From Pseudomonas spelaei (GTDB lineage Bacteria > Pseudomonadota > Gammaproteobacteria > Pseudomonadales > Pseudomonadaceae): a stretch of DNA of 43,194 bases. The stretch covers positions 1 through 43,194 of the forward strand of contig NZ_WNNK01000036.1 of the NCBI RefSeq assembly GCF_009724245.1, read 5' to 3'. Every line of letters starts with the position of its first letter. The first letter of the stretch is position 1. Shown piece after piece: positions 15,622 to 24,237 of the stretch. A model generated the notes under the pieces. It was not told the DNA's origin and searched no databases. It saw only the letters and a list, made by a program, of their open reading frames with translations. The translations under genes were made by a program, and so were the position numbers.

Positions 15622-16077
15622 ATGAGCGTTAAACCCATCCCCGAGGGCTACCACAGCATCACGCCCTATCTGGGAATCGACAAAGCCGTCGAAGCCATCG
15701 CGTTCTACAAGAAGGCCTTCGACGCCATTGAAGTGATGCGCCTGGACATGCCCGACGGCAAGATCGGCCATGCCGAGCTGCGTATTGGTGATTCGGCGAT
15801 CATGATGGCTTCGCCTTGCGCTGAAATGTCCTTCGGCAGTCCGGGCAAAGAGCATCCCAGCGTGTGCCTGCATCTGTATGTACAGGATGTCGACAAGCAG
15901 TTCGCCCAAGCCATCCAGGCCGGCGGTATCGCCGTGTCAGAACCGAAGGATCAGTTTTACGGCGACCGCTCCGGGACGTTGAAAGATCCGTTCGGGCACG
16001 TGTGGTTTCTGGCAACGCGCAAGGAGGAACTGACAGAAGCACAAATTCGGCAGCGGGCCGCAGACCTGTTCAAATAA
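15622..16077 (+). CDS. VOC-superfamily (PhnB/glyoxalase-like) protein
   Basis: The 151-aa protein has the VOC pattern of PhnB-like proteins: HSITPYLGIDKAVEAIAFYKKAFDA, DMPDGKIGHAELRIGDSAIMMA and the C-terminal YGDRSGTLKDPFGHVWFLATRKEEL, which ends with the conserved DPFGHxW segment. VOC proteins bind a metal and act as dioxygenases, isomerases or resistance proteins; this subtype has no assigned reaction. ATG 15622 has a clear AAGGAG ribosome site; the long upstream open frame is antisense to sfnB. It is divergent from sfnB and followed by a strong hairpin, so it is probably monocistronic. Confidence 0.88.
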   Translation: MSVKPIPEGYHSITPYLGIDKAVEAIAFYKKAFDAIEVMRLDMPDGKIGHAELRIGDSAIMMASPCAEMSFGSPGKEHPSVCLHLYVQDVDKQFAQAIQAGGIAVSEPKDQFYGDRSGTLKDPFGHVWFLATRKEELTEAQIRQRAADLFK

Positions 16078-16091
16078 GGCTGAAACTCCGA

Positions 16092-16116
16092 GTTGAAGGG
16101 GCTTGGCCCCTTCAAC
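16092..16116 (+). terminator. Perfect 11-bp hairpin after the VOC gene
   Basis: GTTGAAGGGGC, loop TTG, GCCCCTTCAAC forms a perfect stem 14 bases after the VOC stop. No T-run follows, so it may end transcription with Rho or protect the mRNA 3' end. Its stability suggests function. Confidence 0.55.
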
Positions 16117-16207
16117 ACACTTCATGAACACCCCCTCCACGCTTTCCCCCTTGCCCTCCGCGCCAGGTGATTTCAGGATGCCGGCACTCATCACAAGGAG
16201 TCATTCC

Positions 16208-17083
16208 ATGTTTGCCGGATTCCAAAAAGACCAGCGCCACGTCAACGGTGTGGACATCAGCTACTGCAAGGGCGGCACAGGCCCCGGCCTGCTCCTGTTG
16301 CACGGGCATCCACAGACCCATGTCATCTGGCACAAGGTCGCTGAACAGTTGGCCGAACACTTCACGGTGGTCGCCGCCGACCTGCGCGGCTACGGTGACA
16401 GCAGCAAACCACCGGCCAGCGACCACCATACGAACTACTCGAAACGGGAGATGGCCCGTGACAGTGTTGCGTTGATGCAAGCCCTGGGCTTCGACGAGTT
16501 CTCGATCCTGGCCCACGACCGTGGCGCCCGGGTCGCCCATCGCCTGGCCCTGGACCACCCCAAGGCCGTGCAACGCATGGTGCTGCTGGACATCGCGCCG
16601 ACACTGGCGATGTACGCCCAGACCGACGAAGCCTTCGCCCGCGCCTACTGGCACTGGTTTTTCCTGATTCGCCCGGCGCCGTTGCCGGAAAGCCTGATCG
16701 AGGCCAACCCCGAGCTCTACCTGCGCAGTGTCATGGGTAGCCGTAGCGCCGGCCTCAAGCCCTTTACCGACGAAGCCTTCGCCGAGTACCTGCGCTGCCT
16801 GAAGCTGCCGGGGGCTGCCCAAGGTGTGTGTGAAGACTACCGCGCCTCGGCCGGCATCGACCTTGAACACGATCGCGCCGACATTGTTGCCGGCAATCAC
16901 CTGAACCTGCCGCTCCTGGTGCTGTGGGGCGCCGAAGGCACCGTTGGTCGCTGTTTTGATCCGCTCAAGGAATGGCAGCAGGTGGCAACCGACGTACGTG
17001 GCAAGGCCCTGCCGTCCGGCCATTACCTTGCTGAAGAGGCCCCCGAGTTGTTACTGGACGAAGCCTTGAAATTCCTGTGCTGA
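16208..17083 (+). CDS. Alpha/beta hydrolase, haloacetate (fluoroacetate) dehalogenase-like
   Basis: The 291-aa protein matches fluoroacetate dehalogenases: oxyanion loop HGHPQTH (32-38), nucleophile in AHDRGAR (Asp104, with the carboxylate-binding Arg105 and Arg108), Asp128 in LLDIAPT, the halide-pocket pair His149-Trp150 in YWHWFFLIRPAPLPE, and the catalytic His272 in PSGHYLAEEAPE. Such enzymes hydrolyse the carbon-halogen bond of haloacetates to glycolate in the cytoplasm; the full set of diagnostic residues makes this more than a generic hydrolase. ATG 16208 follows AAGGAG. No glycolate or halide genes are nearby. Epoxide hydrolase is the main alternative. Confidence 0.85.
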   Translation: MFAGFQKDQRHVNGVDISYCKGGTGPGLLLLHGHPQTHVIWHKVAEQLAEHFTVVAADLRGYGDSSKPPASDHHTNYSKREMARDSVALMQALGFDEFSILAHDRGARVAHRLALDHPKAVQRMVLLDIAPTLAMYAQTDEAFARAYWHWFFLIRPAPLPESLIEANPELYLRSVMGSRSAGLKPFTDEAFAEYLRCLKLPGAAQGVCEDYRASAGIDLEHDRADIVAGNHLNLPLLVLWGAEGTVGRCFDPLKEWQQVATDVRGKALPSGHYLAEEAPELLLDEALKFLC

Positions 17084-17265
17084 ACGGGCATCGATGCCGC
17101 AGTGGTTGACCAAAGCGACTCGCCCAAAGGCCTTTGACTTCTACACGACTACGCCTACAGTCCCAGAGGCGAATGCTCAGGAGTCGGCCGCGTGCCGTGG
17201 GCGAAAAGGCAGGTGTATGAAGTGATACGCCAAACATGGATTTTTTGACCACTCCCGGAGACGTT

Positions 17266-17868
17266 ATGAACAACGACGAAAAAGAACAGGAAGACAAGGC
17301 ACCACAAGACGCCGTCAGCGCCAAGTTGATGGAATATGCGATCAAGGCCCGCAAGGTCTTCATCACCGGTGTGGTCGATGAGCGCATGGCCAAGGATGTC
17401 GTGCAACAGCTGCATATCCTCTCATCCATCAATGAAGACCCGATCTACGTCTTCATCAACTCACCGGGCGGCCACGTTGAATCAGGCGACATGATCTTCG
17501 ACGCCATTCGCTTCATTTCAGCCCCTGTCGTCATGATCGGCTCGGGCAGTGTCGCCAGCGCCGGTGCACTGATCTACGCCGCGGCGAAAAAAGAAAATCG
17601 CTACTCGTTGCCCAACACCCGGTTCCTGCTTCACCAACCGTCAGGCGGCATCCAGGGGCCGGCGAGCAACATCGAGATCTACATGCATGAAATCGTCAAA
17701 ATGAAGAAGCGCCTGGACAATATCTTCGCTCAAGCCACCGGCCAAACGGCAGAGAAAATCAGCGCCGACACCGAGCGCGACTTTTGGCTCAGTGCAGAGG
17801 AAGCGCGGGACTATGGCCTGGTCAACAAGATCATCGTGTCGGAAAAAGAGATCACGCGACCGGCCTGA
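17266..17868 (+). CDS. ClpP-like serine protease subunit (secondary paralogue)
   Basis: The 200-aa protein has the ClpP catalytic triad: Ser98 in SGSVASAGAL, His123 in FLLHQPSGG and Asp172 in TERDFWLSAEEA, with INSPGGHVESG before it. It would form a tetradecameric chamber fed by a Clp ATPase. It departs from housekeeping ClpP (which has GQAASMGA around the serine), has a charged N-terminus (NNDEKEQEDK) in place of the usual short propeptide, and is not next to tig, clpX or lon. It resembles the second ClpP of pseudomonads (ClpP2). ATG 17266 is chosen for the GGAG site; ATG 17236 in frame is possible but less well placed. Confidence 0.88.
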   Translation: MNNDEKEQEDKAPQDAVSAKLMEYAIKARKVFITGVVDERMAKDVVQQLHILSSINEDPIYVFINSPGGHVESGDMIFDAIRFISAPVVMIGSGSVASAGALIYAAAKKENRYSLPNTRFLLHQPSGGIQGPASNIEIYMHEIVKMKKRLDNIFAQATGQTAEKISADTERDFWLSAEEARDYGLVNKIIVSEKEITRPA

Positions 17869-17922
17869 TCGCCCGCCGATCCGGTGTTATTCTGGCGGCT
17901 CATGCCGCCATGCGTGCTTCTC

Positions 17923-18837
17923 ATGACCCACAACAGAAATACCGCCCCTTTGCCTGAAGACCTGCGGGTATTCCTGACGGTGATTCGCAAGGCCGGCTTC
18001 GCGGCGGCCGCCGATGAACTGGGGTTGTCCCCGGCGTACGTCAGCAAGCGCATCCAGATCCTCGAAAGCACCCTCGCCACTCGCCTGCTGCACCGCACCA
18101 GCCGGCGTGTCGCCCTGACCGAAGACGGTGAGCGAGTGCAACGCTGGGCCTTGCGCATCCTCGAAGATTTCCAGCAACTGTCCGATGAACTCGGCGACGC
18201 CCACGACAGCCCACGTGGGCGCCTGCATGTATGCAGCAGCTTCGGCTTCGGCCGCAATCACGTAGCTCCGGCGCTGTCGTTGCTCGCCGAACAGTACCCG
18301 GACCTGGAGATTCGCCTGGACCTGTTCGACCGGGTGGTGGACATCGTCAGCGAAGGTTTTGACCTGGAGATTCGCGTAGGCGATGACCTTCCCGGCCAGC
18401 ACATCGGCCGCCAACTGGTAAGCAATCGCCGGGTGCTGTGCGCGGCACCTGCCTACCTGGAGCGTCGTGGCACGCCACTGCAACTGAGCGACCTGGAGCA
18501 ACACGACTGTCTGGTGATCAAGGAGCGGGATAACGCCTTTGGTATCTGGAACCTGGAACGCGATGGCGTGCAAGACAATGTCCGCGTGCGCGGGCCGCTA
18601 TCGTCCAACAACGGCGAAATTGTCTTGCAATGGGCATTGGACGGACGCGGCGTGTTGCTGCGTTCGATGTGGGATGTGAAGCCACTGCTGGAGCAGGGCA
18701 AGCTGGTACAGGTGCTGCATGACTACAGCCAGAGCGCCAACGTATGGGCGGTGTACCCGACACGGCTGGCACACTCTGGGAAATTGCGGGCGTGTGTGGA
18801 GTTTTTGCAGGCGCATTTCAAGGGGTTGTCGATCTGA
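17923..18837 (+). CDS. LysR-family transcriptional regulator
   Basis: The 304-aa protein has an N-terminal winged helix (FLTVIRKAGFAAAADELGLSPAYVSKRIQILE, about 13-45, broken into family-typical blocks) and a C-terminal periplasmic-binding-like effector domain (about 90-295) with FGRNHVAPALSLLAEQYPDLEIRLDLFDR and GFDLEIRVGDDLPGQHIGRQL. It belongs near the DmlR-like group. ATG 17923 (MTHNRN) is preferred; ATG 17902 is in frame and possible. Its target is not obvious: the ClpP-like gene upstream is on the same strand and the MFS gene is convergent. A link to the leuCD-like genes 2 kb away is possible but unsupported. Confidence 0.88.
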   Translation: MTHNRNTAPLPEDLRVFLTVIRKAGFAAAADELGLSPAYVSKRIQILESTLATRLLHRTSRRVALTEDGERVQRWALRILEDFQQLSDELGDAHDSPRGRLHVCSSFGFGRNHVAPALSLLAEQYPDLEIRLDLFDRVVDIVSEGFDLEIRVGDDLPGQHIGRQLVSNRRVLCAAPAYLERRGTPLQLSDLEQHDCLVIKERDNAFGIWNLERDGVQDNVRVRGPLSSNNGEIVLQWALDGRGVLLRSMWDVKPLLEQGKLVQVLHDYSQSANVWAVYPTRLAHSGKLRACVEFLQAHFKGLSI

Positions 18838-18841
18838 CACC

Positions 18842-18870
18842 CCAACCGTGAGCTGCAAGCGGTGGGTTTT
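18842..18870 (+). terminator. Probable terminator of the LysR gene
   Basis: CCAACCG and CGGTGGG pair (one mismatch) around an eleven-base loop, followed by TTTT. It lies right after the LysR stop and before the stop of the convergent MFS gene. Confidence 0.55.
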
Positions 18871-20096
18871 CACTCCTCCACCAGGGTCTTCGAAGGAACC
18901 CGCCGACGCATGCAATACATCCATCCTCCCATGACCACCAATGCGGTTAACGGCAATCCATGGAACAAAACAATCACCTGTGCCGGCGTCCACGCCAAAT
19001 AAAATGGCCCCACCAGAAGCATCCCCACACCAAAGCCCGTCATCTGAATAAGCGTCAACAGACTGAACAGCGGAAGACGCAGGGTATCCGGCTCACTTTG
19101 AGCACGGGATACCAATGCCACCTCAGCCACCCCATCCCCCAGGCCCGCCCATACGATCAGCACCAGTGCCGGCCACAGTTCGGTTTGCTGAAAGGTCAGG
19201 ATAAAACCCGTCGACATCAGTGCAACCCCCGCCAGGAACAGGCGTTCCATACGTTGAATGCCACGACCTTTTAAAACGGTGCTGGCCAAGCGTGCTCCCG
19301 CAAACTTACCCAGTGCCCAGACCGCCAACAGATACCCCATGACGGTTTTCGCCGTATCAGGGTCAATGTACTGGGACAGGACGGGGAAGCCGACATTATG
19401 TGCCGCACTGCCAAGGGTATCGAGCAGGCTGATGACCAACATGGCCGCCAGCACCGGCGCCCCACGCAGTCCTCGGGTCAACTCGTGCCACTCACCGGAG
19501 AACCCCTTGCGCGCGGGCGTTGATACGGCAGAGTACAACGCTCGCAACGGGAGGATCAGGCTGGCGGCCAGCAAATACGTCACGATGTTGGCAGCAAAGA
19601 CCGCTTCAAATCCCCACGTTGCGATCAGCAACCCTGACAGCAAGCTACCGAAGACTGCCCCTGTGGCAGCAGCAGAGGTGATCCAGGCATTGGTTGCCAC
19701 ACGCTGGTCAGGTGCTACCCACGTGGGCAGCTGGCTATTCAGCCCAATGGCAAAAAGGGAATTGCACAATCCGATGCCAAACGCGATGAAGGGCAGCACA
19801 TTAAGCTGATGCTCAGGCAACAGAAACAACAGCGGCGACAGTAACAGTGCTCTGGACAGGTCCAACCCGGCCAACGCCCCACGACCGGCAAAGCGCCTGA
19901 AAAACGGGATCCCGAACACACTGGCAACGATGCCACCCACCACTCGACACGCCAGAAAAATACTGACGAACACCACGCTATGGCTGAGCCAATAAACGTA
20001 GGTGGACAGCGCAACCATGTTGAGGAACGCACCAAAATCCGAAACGCCTCTGGCAAAGATAATCAGGCGCGCGTTTCGGGTCGATAAAGCCATCAT
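18870..20096 (-). CDS. MFS transporter (MFS_3/EntS-like)
   Basis: The 408-aa protein has about twelve hydrophobic helices with the MFS pattern; the start MMALSTRNARLIIFARGVSDFG leads straight into helix 1, and the interdomain loop lies near residues 190-215. It resembles EntS-like exporters more than sugar or acid importers. ATG 20096 or 20093 begin the same protein; neither has a strong ribosome site. It lies 126 bases after leuD on the same strand, so it may be a distal part of that operon and export or import a related dicarboxylate, but a small hairpin (20139-20153) lies between. Substrate unknown. Confidence 0.8.
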   Translation of the reverse strand: MMALSTRNARLIIFARGVSDFGAFLNMVALSTYVYWLSHSVVFVSIFLACRVVGGIVASVFGIPFFRRFAGRGALAGLDLSRALLLSPLLFLLPEHQLNVLPFIAFGIGLCNSLFAIGLNSQLPTWVAPDQRVATNAWITSAAATGAVFGSLLSGLLIATWGFEAVFAANIVTYLLAASLILPLRALYSAVSTPARKGFSGEWHELTRGLRGAPVLAAMLVISLLDTLGSAAHNVGFPVLSQYIDPDTAKTVMGYLLAVWALGKFAGARLASTVLKGRGIQRMERLFLAGVALMSTGFILTFQQTELWPALVLIVWAGLGDGVAEVALVSRAQSEPDTLRLPLFSLLTLIQMTGFGVGMLLVGPFYLAWTPAQVIVLFHGLPLTALVVMGGWMYCMRRRVPSKTLVEE

Positions 20097-20138
20097 GAGC
20101 CGGTAAAGAGCATAAACACCCCATCCATTTGGTGAGTC

Positions 20139-20153
20139 CCCGACGGAGTCGGG
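20139..20153. other. Small hairpin between the leuD-like and MFS genes
   Basis: CCCGAC, loop GGA, GTCGGG is a perfect 6-bp stem in the 126-bp gap. It has no T-run and could be a weak attenuator or chance. Confidence 0.3.
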
Positions 20154-20222
20154 CTGCTGAGTTGAGCACACACCTTGACACGAAACGGATGAATATCAAT
20201 CCCTGCCGTGATGGGCAGCGTG

Positions 20223-20837
20223 TCAGTTAAGCCAGGGGTTGGCCGCCAGGTGTTCACGCTCGAACGCCTTAATCTGCTCACGGCGCTGCAACGTCGTGCC
20301 AATCGCATCCAGCCCCAGCAGCAATGCGGTCTTGCGCAGGGCATCAATCTGGAACGGGATCGCCTGGCCACCCTCCAACCGAATCATCTGCCCTTCCAGA
20401 TCCACACTGATCTGCGCCTGGTCCGGCTGGCTGACAGTCCGCCCGAGGTGCTGCAACACCGCCTCTTCCAATGTAATCAACAACACCCCGTTACGCTGGC
20501 AGTTGTCATAGAAAATCCCGGCAAAACTGCTGCCGATCAGCGCCCGGATGCCCATCTGCTTCAGCCCCCAGACTGCATGCTCACGGCTGGAGCCACAGCC
20601 GAAGTTCGGCCCCACCACCATAAAGCTCGCGCCTTGCCAGCCGGGCTGGTTCAAGACGAAAGCGGGGTTAAGTTCGCCCGAGGGCAGGAAGCGCAAATCA
20701 AAGAACAACCCACGGTCCAGGCCATTGCGGTCGATCCCCTTGAGGAACTGCTTGGGCATGATCACATCGGTGTCGATATTGGCTGCCAACATCGGCGCAG
20801 CCTTGCCGGTGACTATGGTGAAGGGTTGCAGGCTCAT
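20223..20837 (-). CDS. 3-isopropylmalate dehydratase small-subunit paralogue (LeuD-like)
   Basis: The 204-aa protein is the swivel domain of an aconitase-type hydro-lyase: GKAAPMLAANIDTDVIMPKQF near the start and VVGPNFGCGSSREHAVWGL near 95-115, then SFAGIFYDNCQRNGVLLI. It pairs with the LeuC-like subunit encoded upstream; their ATGA overlap shows translational coupling, and GGAG lies inside the end of that gene. Housekeeping leuD in Pseudomonas lies before leuB, which is absent here, so this is likely a second set acting on a related compound such as citraconate, a methylmalate or dimethylmalate. The substrate is inferred only. Confidence 0.85.
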   Translation of the reverse strand: MSLQPFTIVTGKAAPMLAANIDTDVIMPKQFLKGIDRNGLDRGLFFDLRFLPSGELNPAFVLNQPGWQGASFMVVGPNFGCGSSREHAVWGLKQMGIRALIGSSFAGIFYDNCQRNGVLLITLEEAVLQHLGRTVSQPDQAQISVDLEGQMIRLEGGQAIPFQIDALRKTALLLGLDAIGTTLQRREQIKAFEREHLAANPWLN

Positions 20838-22255
20838 ATGCGGTCTCCAAAGTGGCGAATATCCGTCAGGCGCCCGGTAATGGCCGCCGCCGCGACCATC
20901 GCCGGGCTCATCAGGTGGGTGCGGGCGCCCGCCCCTTGGCGGCCTTCAAAGTTGCGGTTGGTGCTGGAGGCGCAACGGTCGCCCGGTTCCAGCACGTCGT
21001 CGTTCATGGCCAGGCACATCGAGCAACCCGACTGGCGCCATTCAAAACCGGCGTCGATAAAGATCGCCGCCAGGCCTTCGGCTTCGGCCTGGTCGCGTAC
21101 TTGCGTGGAGCCGGGGACGATCATGGCCCGTACGTGTTCGGCCACGTGCTTGCCACGTACTACGCTCGCGGCATCGCGCAGGTCTTCGATCCGTGCGTTG
21201 GTGCAGGAGCCGATAAAGGCGTGGCTGATGATGATTTCATTCAGCGGCATGCCGGGTTCCAGGCCCATGTAGTTCAGGGCGCGGCGCATGTCCTGGCGCT
21301 GGATCAGGTCGCTGACGTCTTGCGGGTCGGGTACTCGGGCGCCAATCGGCGCAGTCTGGTCGGGGCTGGTCCCCCAGGTGACCATGGGCTCCAGGGCGCT
21401 GGCGTCCAGTTCGACTTCACGGTCGAACACCGCGTCATCGTCACTGTGCAGCTTGCGCCACTCCAGCAGCGCCCGCTCCCACAACGCGCCCTTCGGAGCC
21501 CGTGGTTTGCCCTTGAGGTAGGCGAAGACTTTCTCGTCCGGTGCCATGAATGCACCCCGCGCCCCGGCTTCCACCGCCATGTTGCAGATGGTCATGCGCG
21601 CTTCGACGCTCAAGGCATCGATGGTCGAGCCGCGAAACTCGATGGCATAACCCGTGGCGCCGGAGGCGCCGATCTTGCCGATCAGCGCCATGATCACATC
21701 CTTGGACGTCAGGCCCGCAGCCAGTTTGCCGTCCACTGTCACCCGCAGACTTTTCAGGCGTTTGTAGACCAGCGTTTGCGAGGCCAGCAAATGCTCGATT
21801 TCCGAAGTGCCGATACCAAAACCGAACGCTCCAAGCGCACCGTAAGTAGTGGTGTGACTGTCGCCGGCGGCGATCACCATGCCCGGCAGGATAAAGCCCT
21901 GCTCCGGAGCGATCACGTGCTCGATGCCCTGGCGCTTGTCGAGGATATCCAGCAGCTCTATGCCGAAGTCCCGGCAGTTTTCCGCCAGGTAGGACACTTG
22001 TCGCGCACCGCCCGGGTCGGGCATCGCGGCAATACGCTTGGGCGCGGTAGGGTTCACATGGTCGACCACCGCCAGCGCCGTACCCGGGCGCCACACGTCC
22101 CGGCCCGCTTCACGCAAACCACTGAAGGCCTGGGGGCTGGTGTATTCGTTGATCACCTGGCGGTCGATATACAGCAGCACATGGCCCTGGTCATCGAGGC
22201 GGCACACCGTATGGGAATCGATGTGTTTGTCATACAGGGTTCGGGCAGAAGTCAT
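20834..22255 (-). CDS. 3-isopropylmalate dehydratase large-subunit paralogue (LeuC-like)
   Basis: The 473-aa protein is a full-length aconitase-family large subunit. TLYDKHIDSHTV opens it, GDSHTTTYGALGAFGFGIGT follows near 130, and the three [4Fe-4S] ligands are Cys351 (GSCTNARIEDLR), Cys411 and Cys414 (GCSMCLAMN). The cluster and substrate loops are intact, so it should be an active hydro-lyase with the LeuD-like subunit (overlap of 4 bases). The absence of leuB and its divergence at several positions from the leucine-pathway enzyme point to a paralogue. It is the first gene of the leftward group; the 249-bp gap upstream separates it from the metal-transport operon. Confidence 0.88.
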   Translation of the reverse strand: MTSARTLYDKHIDSHTVCRLDDQGHVLLYIDRQVINEYTSPQAFSGLREAGRDVWRPGTALAVVDHVNPTAPKRIAAMPDPGGARQVSYLAENCRDFGIELLDILDKRQGIEHVIAPEQGFILPGMVIAAGDSHTTTYGALGAFGFGIGTSEIEHLLASQTLVYKRLKSLRVTVDGKLAAGLTSKDVIMALIGKIGASGATGYAIEFRGSTIDALSVEARMTICNMAVEAGARGAFMAPDEKVFAYLKGKPRAPKGALWERALLEWRKLHSDDDAVFDREVELDASALEPMVTWGTSPDQTAPIGARVPDPQDVSDLIQRQDMRRALNYMGLEPGMPLNEIIISHAFIGSCTNARIEDLRDAASVVRGKHVAEHVRAMIVPGSTQVRDQAEAEGLAAIFIDAGFEWRQSGCSMCLAMNDDVLEPGDRCASSTNRNFEGRQGAGARTHLMSPAMVAAAAITGRLTDIRHFGDRI

Positions 22256-22332
22256 CAGGGCGCTCGCTTAACGGTATGACTCCATCATAGGCAGCACCCG
22301 AGCCCCATCAATCCCGACACGGTGATGGCTCA

Positions 22333-22349
22333 GAACATGTTTCGTGTTC
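22333..22349. promoter_or_regulatory. Inverted repeat in the leuC-like/PepSY divergent region
   Basis: GAACA and TGTTC flank seven bases in the gap between the divergent leuC-like gene and the metal operon. It could serve either promoter. No Fur or Zur consensus was recognised in this 249-bp gap. Confidence 0.35.
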
Positions 22350-22504
22350 GATGAAGGCCAATTTGAAACATTTGCTTTCATATGCAGCTTAGGGTTTTGC
22401 AAGGCTCATCCGTCTTAACTTGAATACAGCCGATCGCGTCAGCAAAAGCTACGACCGGCCTTTTCCGGGCCTGCACTGCCCCTCCGATCAAGACCCTCAC
22501 TCAC

Positions 22505-23701
22505 ATGTCGAAGAAGTCACGCTCGAAAATCTGGTTTCTCGTCCACAGTTGGCTGGCATTGCCCATCTGGTTCTTTGTACTGATCGTCTGCGTCACCGGG
22601 ACCCTGGCGGTGGTCAGCCAGGAAATCGTCTGGCTGGCCAACCCCGACGTGCGCGCCAGCAAACCCTCGGACGACGCCGAACTGCTCAGCTATGACCAGG
22701 TGATCGCCGCCATCAAGCGCGCCGAACCCCGGGTGATCGTCGAATCCCTCAGCCGCCCGGACGAATCGCACTTCGCCCTGAGTGTCGACCTCAGTTATCC
22801 CGACGGGCGTTCCCTGGAGGTCTACGTCAACCCGTACACCGGGGTGATTCAGGGCATCAGCCCCTCCTTCAACTTCAAGGCGTTCACCCGGGCCTTGCAC
22901 GGCTGGTGGCTGGTGCCCTTCACCAATGGCTATAGCTGGGGCTGGTACCTGGTCTCGTTGCTGGGCTTGCCGCTCCTGGTTTCGCTGATCACCGGGCTTG
23001 TGGTCTACAAGCGTTTCTGGAAAGGCTTTTTCAAACCGACCCTGCGCATCAAACATGGGGCGCGGATCTTCTGGGGCGACTTCCACCGCTTGAGCGGCAT
23101 CTGGTCGATCTGGTTTATCGCGGTGATTTCCATCACCGGCACCTGGTTCCTGATCCAGGCAATCCTGTTCGACAACCAGATCACCATTTCCAGCGAACCC
23201 ATCGTGCCGGTGATCACCCGTGACAAAGTGCCAATGTCCAGCCCTGGCGTGCCCTCGCCGATGATCCCCCTGGACGACGCCATCAGCATCGCCACCCAGC
23301 GTATTCCCGGGCTGGAAGCCAGTTTCATCAGCCTGCCAAGCACCGCCTACAGCCACCTGCGCATTGGCGGACGTGGCTGGTACCCATTGATGTTCCAGAC
23401 CGCCGAAATCAACCCCTACAACGGCGAAATCGCGGCCTCGCACCTGCTCTCGGACCGCTCGGGCCTGGAGTTCGTCACCGAATCCATGCGACCGCTGCAC
23501 ACCGGTGATTTTGGCGGGATCTGGATCAAGCTGATCTGGTTCTTCTTCGGCCTGGTGCTGAGCATGATGGTCTTGAGCGGGCTGTTGATCTGGAGCAAGC
23601 GCACGGCGTTGGCCACCCTGCATGCGCTCAAACGCAACGCCAAGGCTGCACCGCAATCGATTCCGGCCCTGCAGACCGACACCCTGGAGGGCAACCGATG
23701 A
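22505..23701 (+). CDS. PepSY-associated transmembrane protein (iron-regulated PiuB type)
   Basis: The 398-aa protein has the PepSY-TM pattern: a first helix (KIWFLVHSWLALPIWFFVLIVCVTGT, split by charged ends), a periplasmic PepSY part (about 65-115), the motif FTRALHGWWLVP, a second and third helix around 135-165 and 195-220, and a C-terminal helix at about 345-370. Members sit in the inner membrane and are linked to metal or siderophore uptake, some as ferric reductases; conserved His in LHGWW and DFHRLSG could bind haem or metal. It is the first gene of a coupled eight-gene operon and overlaps the next by 4 bases, suggesting a role in metal reduction or transfer. No strong ribosome site is seen. 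Confidence 0.85.
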   Translation: MSKKSRSKIWFLVHSWLALPIWFFVLIVCVTGTLAVVSQEIVWLANPDVRASKPSDDAELLSYDQVIAAIKRAEPRVIVESLSRPDESHFALSVDLSYPDGRSLEVYVNPYTGVIQGISPSFNFKAFTRALHGWWLVPFTNGYSWGWYLVSLLGLPLLVSLITGLVVYKRFWKGFFKPTLRIKHGARIFWGDFHRLSGIWSIWFIAVISITGTWFLIQAILFDNQITISSEPIVPVITRDKVPMSSPGVPSPMIPLDDAISIATQRIPGLEASFISLPSTAYSHLRIGGRGWYPLMFQTAEINPYNGEIAASHLLSDRSGLEFVTESMRPLHTGDFGGIWIKLIWFFFGLVLSMMVLSGLLIWSKRTALATLHALKRNAKAAPQSIPALQTDTLEGNR

Positions 23702-24237
23702 GCAAGGCGACTGCCGCTGCGCCACCCTCGCCGCTACGGGCCCTTTGGCTCAAATGGCGTTTCCACATCAATATCCTGCTGTTGCTGGTGCCCCTGGGAT
23801 TCATGCCCAAGTACTTTGCCGACGCGGCCCTGTTTCGTGGCGACAGCGGCCTGGGCGAGCGGGAAGTCGGCGAGGTGCAGGTCGGCCCCTGGAGCCTGAA
23901 ACTGGCCGAGCTGCGCAACGAAGCCCCACGACCCGACCCCGCGGGCTATATGAAAGCCTTCAACGCCGCCCTGTGCGCCAACTGTGGTGATCAGGTCAAG
24001 GCCACCTACCTGCGCATCGGCAAACCCCGCAGCTTGCGCGCCGCCGGGGTGATTTTCTTCGGCACGCCGTACCGCATGGGTGCCGTGCTGCCGATTCCGG
24101 AACGTACACCGGCCGACGCCGAACTGTGGATCACCATGGAAGGCTGGGACGGTGCCATGCACCAGGCCGCCATTCCCTTGAGCCAGGCCTCCCCCGCCAC
24201 CATCGTCTGGCTGAACAAACGAGGAATCAAACCATGA
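23698..24237 (+). CDS. Uncharacterised membrane-anchored protein of the metal operon
   Basis: The 179-aa protein has one N-terminal helix (about 23-40, FHINILLLLVPLGFMPKYF) after a short cytoplasmic basic segment; the remainder is probably periplasmic. It carries a Cys pair in NAALCANCGDQV (about 88-92) and a GVIFFGTPYRMGAVLPIPERTP stretch, then WITMEGWDGAMHQAAIPL. I do not recognise a family. It is coupled by ATGA overlaps to the PepSY gene before and the secreted gene after, so it works with them. The CxxC could bind metal or act in thiol exchange; this is inference. Confidence 0.8.
   Translation: MSKATAAAPPSPLRALWLKWRFHINILLLLVPLGFMPKYFADAALFRGDSGLGEREVGEVQVGPWSLKLAELRNEAPRPDPAGYMKAFNAALCANCGDQVKATYLRIGKPRSLRAAGVIFFGTPYRMGAVLPIPERTPADAELWITMEGWDGAMHQAAIPLSQASPATIVWLNKRGIKP

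Noticed and set aside
22256..22504. A Zur or Fur box in front of the metal operon
   Set aside because: No sequence close to the known AT-rich Zur palindrome or the Fur 19-mer was found; only an unrelated GAACA-N7-TGTTC repeat.
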